Positions 53,531-57,434 of a stretch of 57,434 bases of DNA are shown here, in pieces. Both the position numbers and the translations under genes were made by a program. Below the pieces are notes generated by a model that saw only the letters and a program-made list of their open reading frames with translations, was not told where the DNA came from and did not search any database. How positions within the stretch are numbered: position 1 is the first letter of the stretch; each line of letters begins with the position of its first letter. The stretch comes from CAZVWV01 sp964631745. GTDB lineage: Bacteria; Bdellovibrionota_C; UBA2361; JBGSMV01. The DNA is taken from assembly GCA_964631745.1 (NCBI GenBank), contig CAZVWV010000003.1, positions 1-57,434 on the forward strand. The letters run 5' to 3'.

Positions 53531-54454
53531 ATGGTTGAGGCAAAAAACGAAGGACGCGAGCAGTGCATTCGCTGCGACGAATATGCCGCGCAGCGGAAGC
53601 CTAGTTTGAAGTTTATCGCCAAGGTGAATGGCGAGGTGGTCGACTACTGCGCGCCAGGGTGGCTCTGCGAAAGTTGCGGTAATATTTGGAGCACGGCTGC
53701 CGATGAAGATGAGCATGTGCGACTTTCTGCCGAGGCCTATAGAAAAGAGCACTTGCTGTTGACTGCCGCCGAAATGGAAGAGAAACGAGCAATGATGGGC
53801 CTAACTAAGTCTGCCTTCACAAACATGTTAGGGGTGCCGCGGGTTACTTACGATAGGTGGCTAAAAGGTATCGTTCAGGGAGAAGCGATGGACCAAGCCC
53901 TTCGCGCCAAGCTAGATGAGCGAGCAGCTTTATTTAACAGTCTTCGACTCACCGCGCAGCGATTTGCGGAACTTCCAAGTAATCTTCGTGGGAATACGCG
54001 CCCCAACCTTACCGCGCTCTATTCGATGATTCATTTCTTCGTGACGCAGCGAGAAGAGAAGGAGATAGGAGAACTCTACCTAAACAAGCTGTGTTGGTAT
54101 GCAGATCAAATCGCGTTTATCGACCGCGGACAGAGTATTAGCGGCTGGCCATATGTATGCTTACAATTTGGCCCAGTGATCTCGAGTTACGATCAAGTAT
54201 TCCGTTCGATGATTTTAGCGGGCTACTTAACGGAAGCGGCAGCCCACAATTTTGAATTAGGGGAGTGTGCACATGAGCTTCCAAAGTTGGAAAATTCAGA
54301 GCGTGATTTTCTTCAGCAGGTCTGGAAAGCTTTTGGACATCGCCTTAAGAAATTATTAAAGCACAGCCACGATGAAGTTGCCTGGCAGAAAACCGCAGCA
54401 TTTCAGGAAATTGATTTTAGTCTTTCAAAGCGGCTCTTGGGAATGAGGAAGTAA
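53531..54454 (+). CDS. Panacea-domain antitoxin with MqsA-like zinc finger and HTH
   Basis: A 307-residue protein in three parts: a zinc finger (Cys12, Cys15, Cys46, Cys49), an MqsA/Xre-type HTH (about 78-115, LTKSAFTNMLGVPRVTYDRWLKG), and a Panacea (SocA/DUF4065) domain (about 145-300) with LYLNKLCWYADQIAFIDRGQSISGWPYVCLQFGPV. Panacea domains act as broad antitoxin modules; the HTH should repress the operon. An AGGAGG-like purine stretch (TAGGAGGAATG) precedes the ATG. It is the second gene of a two-gene unit. Confidence 0.85.
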   Translation: MVEAKNEGREQCIRCDEYAAQRKPSLKFIAKVNGEVVDYCAPGWLCESCGNIWSTAADEDEHVRLSAEAYRKEHLLLTAAEMEEKRAMMGLTKSAFTNMLGVPRVTYDRWLKGIVQGEAMDQALRAKLDERAALFNSLRLTAQRFAELPSNLRGNTRPNLTALYSMIHFFVTQREEKEIGELYLNKLCWYADQIAFIDRGQSISGWPYVCLQFGPVISSYDQVFRSMILAGYLTEAAAHNFELGECAHELPKLENSERDFLQQVWKAFGHRLKKLLKHSHDEVAWQKTAAFQEIDFSLSKRLLGMRK

Positions 54455-54685
54455 AAAGCTGACATTGAATCGATTGATTTTTCCTGACATTACGCCCTAG
54501 ATAGATCTCCACAGAAGAATAAGCCCAAGAACGTGTCATTACATATTGGAAGATGGCAAAAGGTTAGAGAGTAACGGCATACAAGGCGGGAATTGCCCTG
54601 ACGGAAATCGCCGCTTTCCTTAGCCAAACACTCATTAAGTCACAACTCTTATTAGAACCGCCATAATTTGGAAGGAACGACAAAT

Positions 54686-57434
54686 ATGACTGAGTTGCAA
54701 TCAAATCCCGTCCCCGACACCACTAAAATCAACGGGGCGTCGGCCACAACTTCGCAGGGCCCCCATCCTGTTGGTATTGCCCGCGATGTAGCCAATGCTG
54801 CGAGCTTGGTGCCGACCTATTCTGAGGCAATGGCTGTAGCCTCACGCCGTTTCTATCACGGGGAACTTTCAAAATACGGCAGAGTTGCTACTAATCACCC
54901 GGTAGTCAGGCATTTGCAGGATATACTTGAAAGGATTCACAAGAATGCTGGTGAATTTGCCATCCCTGGGGCTTGTCCAAGCTTAACCCTCTTTATGCGT
55001 GGTGAAGAAGCTAATGCGTTCGCTCTACCGGACGGACGAATCTGCATTTGGCCCAAATTACTCTCGATATTACGCACAACGGACGAATGGGCTGCGCTGA
55101 TCGCGCATGAATACGTTCACATTCAACGTGAGCATTCACGCAAATTGGAGGGCGCGAAAAATCTAAAGTTTGTCGGCCTCGGCCGCATCGCTGAAAAAGA
55201 GGGCGACATCATTGCCATGAATGGCTTATTGGGTAATGCCGGATTCTCGCCGGGCGCTATTATTAGTCTCTTGGAAAGTATTGAAAATAACCTAGGTGAT
55301 GGGTGGGATTTGGAACATGGTTCAACCTCAGATAGGCGCCTAGACGCAGAATCAATATTTCCGCTTATTCATATAAGATTTAGCGAGAGACCTGAACAAC
55401 GGCTACCAAGCGAGATCGAATTAGCGTTAAAGGAAATTACTAATCACAAGGCGGAGCCACGCTCAACTGCACAAGACTCTAGCGACGAAGCCGCCATTAA
55501 GACGTTTCAGCGAACAAAATTGCGAGCAGATTTGTTTGCAAAGTCTCGCAAACCAGAAGATCTGGAACAAGCGCTGCATTACGCTGGCCAAGCCTTACAC
55601 CGACTTAAAAGAGATTTCGATGCTGTTTGTTCACAAGCCGACGCTTCCGCTCTGTCGAACGAAACCGTCACAACCTTTCGGCGGAAGACGATTCAGATTG
55701 TTTTCGATGTCCTAAGTCAGCTTGTTAAGGCACAGTCCCAGGAAGAAAAGATCCCTTTGAGCCCTAGGCAACAAGACTATTTAGCAGCGCTGTGGTTGTC
55801 GGCAGAGACTGAAGTGAACTTGTTTAAAAAACTCGATAAGTGGGATCGCTCTCTAATTGATGTTCTGGGACTTAAGAACTGCGAAGGTCAAGACTTGGCG
55901 GAAAGCCTTATTGAACAGTCCCTTACCGATCTGGATAATGATAACTCGGCCATCGTTACTCTTACCAATGTATATACGCCTGAGCTTGCAAGGCTTGCAA
56001 AGCCTGCCATGTTTTGCCTTCAGATTGACGAGCCGTTGCACGCTGTAACTTGGATTGCGCGCGGCACTGGCTGCTACGATGGAGAGGGAGAGGGAGCGGA
56101 GGAAGTAAAGGGTGGCTTAAGGGCCGCAAGATTCCTTGAAGATTATAAGCATTTGCAAAAGTGTTACCCGGCAGAAGGCACAGGCCAAGAAGATTCTGGC
56201 GCGAGTGGCGCAGGGGCGGATAATTCTGAATTTGTTAATATCGAAATCGCAGGGATTTTGTTCGATATTTTGGCAGAGCAGCACGCGGGCGCCACGGCTG
56301 AAATCTCTTTAGTCGACCTGGTTCCCGATCTTCACGCGCTCTGCAAGCTGGGAAGAACTGGGCTGAATCTTGCGATGATCGTGGCTACTCGGATGGAATT
56401 TACGCGAGACGATGAGAATAGGAAGGTTGTAACTTCCTTGGTCCTAGATGTTGGGGACCAGGGTGTATTCAAGTCAATTGCTGAACTTCCAGACATCGTA
56501 CGGTTACGATTTGGTTCTGAATTCTCTTGGAGAAATCTTGACTCGGTTGAGGGTACAAAGACTGTCGAGAACGAGCTCTCAGACCATCCCCTAAAGGTGA
56601 AAGAAAATGAAACCCAATATTGGTTATCTAATCCAGATAGGCTAAGACGGGCTTTGGAGGCGAGTGCCGGGACGCTTTCCAAATCTGATGAAGATGGTTT
56701 TGATTGGGATTGGTTAGTCTGGTCTGCCCGCTTGAAACTTGAAAAATTCCCAAATGACGTAGCTGCTCGAGTACAAACTCGTGAGCTTTTTAATGTGCTG
56801 AACGACTTTACTGAGTTGCATACCCTGGCTAGCCATTATCAGGATGTGATTGGATGGTTTGGATCATACCGCGAAGAAATTGAATTGCTCTACGCATTCG
56901 CTGAGCGCCGAACAGGGGGAAATTTTCGAGTGCTGCTTGAGCAAATAATTTCTTACGACGAGATGGTCGGGCTGGATGGCCCGGACAGCTTGAAATATTC
57001 TTGGGAGGAGCGATTCGCCTGGCGCGTTCATTGTCTGCTCTTTGATGAGCTGCGACGCATTAACGAAACTCCTGATGCCAACGAGAGGCTGGCAGCCTTG
57101 GTGACTTTTTGGCGGGAAACAACCATCTGCACCCCCGGGTACTTAAATAACTATATAGAACGTATGTACCAGATATATTTAGATACATATGCTGCAAGTT
57201 GGTCGAGAGGCGTAGGCGGCGACGCACGGGCGGAGGAGGCGGCTCGCACACGGGCAGCCGAAACGATTCTAGCGTCTCGTCGCCTACTAGAATCTCTCGC
57301 AGAGGACCTTGCTCCTATTGCAAAGAGCGCCGAAGAATTTTACGCTTTAAGTTTCCTCGTTCCGGACTTCGATACGGCCGCCCGAGTTCAGGAGCACGCC
57401 GGAAAGTTACTAGCGCAGAGCAATGACTATGCTC
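54686..57434 (+). CDS. Long M48-like metalloprotease, 3' end beyond the window
   Basis: I read an open frame from ATG 54686 (GGAAGGA ribosome site at 54670-54676) to the window edge, 916 codons without a stop. An N-terminal peptidase domain has the zinc motif HEYVH (141-145) and, 25 residues on, EKEGD (170-174) followed by NAGFSPGAI, the arrangement of M48 (LoiP/Ste24-like) peptidases. The remaining 650 residues are helical and unrecognised. No signal peptide or membrane segments are seen, so unlike BepA it may act in the cytosol. It starts 231 bp after the Panacea gene. Confidence 0.8.
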   Translation, partial: MTELQSNPVPDTTKINGASATTSQGPHPVGIARDVANAASLVPTYSEAMAVASRRFYHGELSKYGRVATNHPVVRHLQDILERIHKNAGEFAIPGACPSLTLFMRGEEANAFALPDGRICIWPKLLSILRTTDEWAALIAHEYVHIQREHSRKLEGAKNLKFVGLGRIAEKEGDIIAMNGLLGNAGFSPGAIISLLESIENNLGDGWDLEHGSTSDRRLDAESIFPLIHIRFSERPEQRLPSEIELALKEITNHKAEPRSTAQDSSDEAAIKTFQRTKLRADLFAKSRKPEDLEQALHYAGQALHRLKRDFDAVCSQADASALSNETVTTFRRKTIQIVFDVLSQLVKAQSQEEKIPLSPRQQDYLAALWLSAETEVNLFKKLDKWDRSLIDVLGLKNCEGQDLAESLIEQSLTDLDNDNSAIVTLTNVYTPELARLAKPAMFCLQIDEPLHAVTWIARGTGCYDGEGEGAEEVKGGLRAARFLEDYKHLQKCYPAEGTGQEDSGASGAGADNSEFVNIEIAGILFDILAEQHAGATAEISLVDLVPDLHALCKLGRTGLNLAMIVATRMEFTRDDENRKVVTSLVLDVGDQGVFKSIAELPDIVRLRFGSEFSWRNLDSVEGTKTVENELSDHPLKVKENETQYWLSNPDRLRRALEASAGTLSKSDEDGFDWDWLVWSARLKLEKFPNDVAARVQTRELFNVLNDFTELHTLASHYQDVIGWFGSYREEIELLYAFAERRTGGNFRVLLEQIISYDEMVGLDGPDSLKYSWEERFAWRVHCLLFDELRRINETPDANERLAALVTFWRETTICTPGYLNNYIERMYQIYLDTYAASWSRGVGGDARAEEAARTRAAETILASRRLLESLAEDLAPIAKSAEEFYALSFLVPDFDTAARVQEHAGKLLAQSNDYA

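Noticed and set aside
1..57434. CRISPR arrays, rRNA and tRNA genes
   Set aside because: No regularly spaced short repeats with unique spacers were seen, and no cloverleaf-like segments with a TTCRANNC T-arm in proper context were found by eye.

Overview
The window reads like a mid-GC chromosome segment from a delta-proteobacterium-like organism (Myxococcota, Bdellovibrionota or a relative). The evidence is an operon order close to Myxococcus (pilB, pilC, sensor/regulator, pilA, then a pilG/pilH/pilI-like ABC module), an RpoH-type sigma factor with a variable N-terminus, a sigma-54 promoter in front of the pilin gene, and a Ccm cytochrome c system whose CcmE has Cys instead of the haem-binding His. 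This placement is inference; there is no rRNA or tRNA here to test it.

Layout. 0-3.3 kb: a hipBA toxin-antitoxin pair with two inverted repeats over its promoter, a REP-like repeat, and a DUF4143-type AAA ATPase behind a tandem palindrome. 3.8-5.2 kb: an NtrC-family response regulator. 13.9-5.2 kb (minus): one long transcription unit of two membrane glycosyltransferases, ccmF, a small membrane protein, ccmA, ccmB, ccmC, ccmD (a 53-residue gene) and engB; a soluble PAS/chemotaxis-like transducer lies just upstream. 15.6-19.5 kb (plus): a tight three-gene operon of FAD/NAD(P)-binding oxidoreductase, formyltransferase and a divergent adenylosuccinate synthetase with an altered aspartate-binding loop. 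19.5-24.6 kb: two unknown minus-strand genes and a double-length D-Ala-D-Ala-ligase-like protein. 24.8-27 kb: another DUF4143 ATPase and a 215-bp tandem repeat. 30-27 kb (minus): sigma factor, degenerate M23 protein, CcmE. 30.2-38.4 kb: type IV pilus operon. 38.8-47 kb: M42 aminopeptidase, truncated HigA-like antitoxin, MBOAT/SGNH acetylation pair, a third DUF4143 ATPase, lipoprotein serine protease and a cNMP-binding-fold protein. This block is bracketed by two identical 200-bp miniature elements in opposite orientation. 47.4-57.4 kb: a fourth DUF4143 ATPase, two large unknown proteins, an IS66-type miniature element, a Panacea-type toxin-antitoxin pair and a long M48-like metalloprotease that runs off the end.

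The main lead is the 15.6-19.5 kb operon. An oxidoreductase of a superfamily that includes amino-acid N-hydroxylases, a formyltransferase and a modified PurA together match the logic of a hadacidin-like (N-formyl-N-hydroxy amino acid) pathway with its own resistant target. This is a hypothesis. Other leads are a one-component membrane regulator that looks like PilS joined to PilR with the kinase removed, together with its apparent enhancer and sigma-54 promoter at pilA; a Panacea pair with an unfamiliar toxin; the CXXXY CcmE; and two families of miniature transposable elements with clean target duplications.
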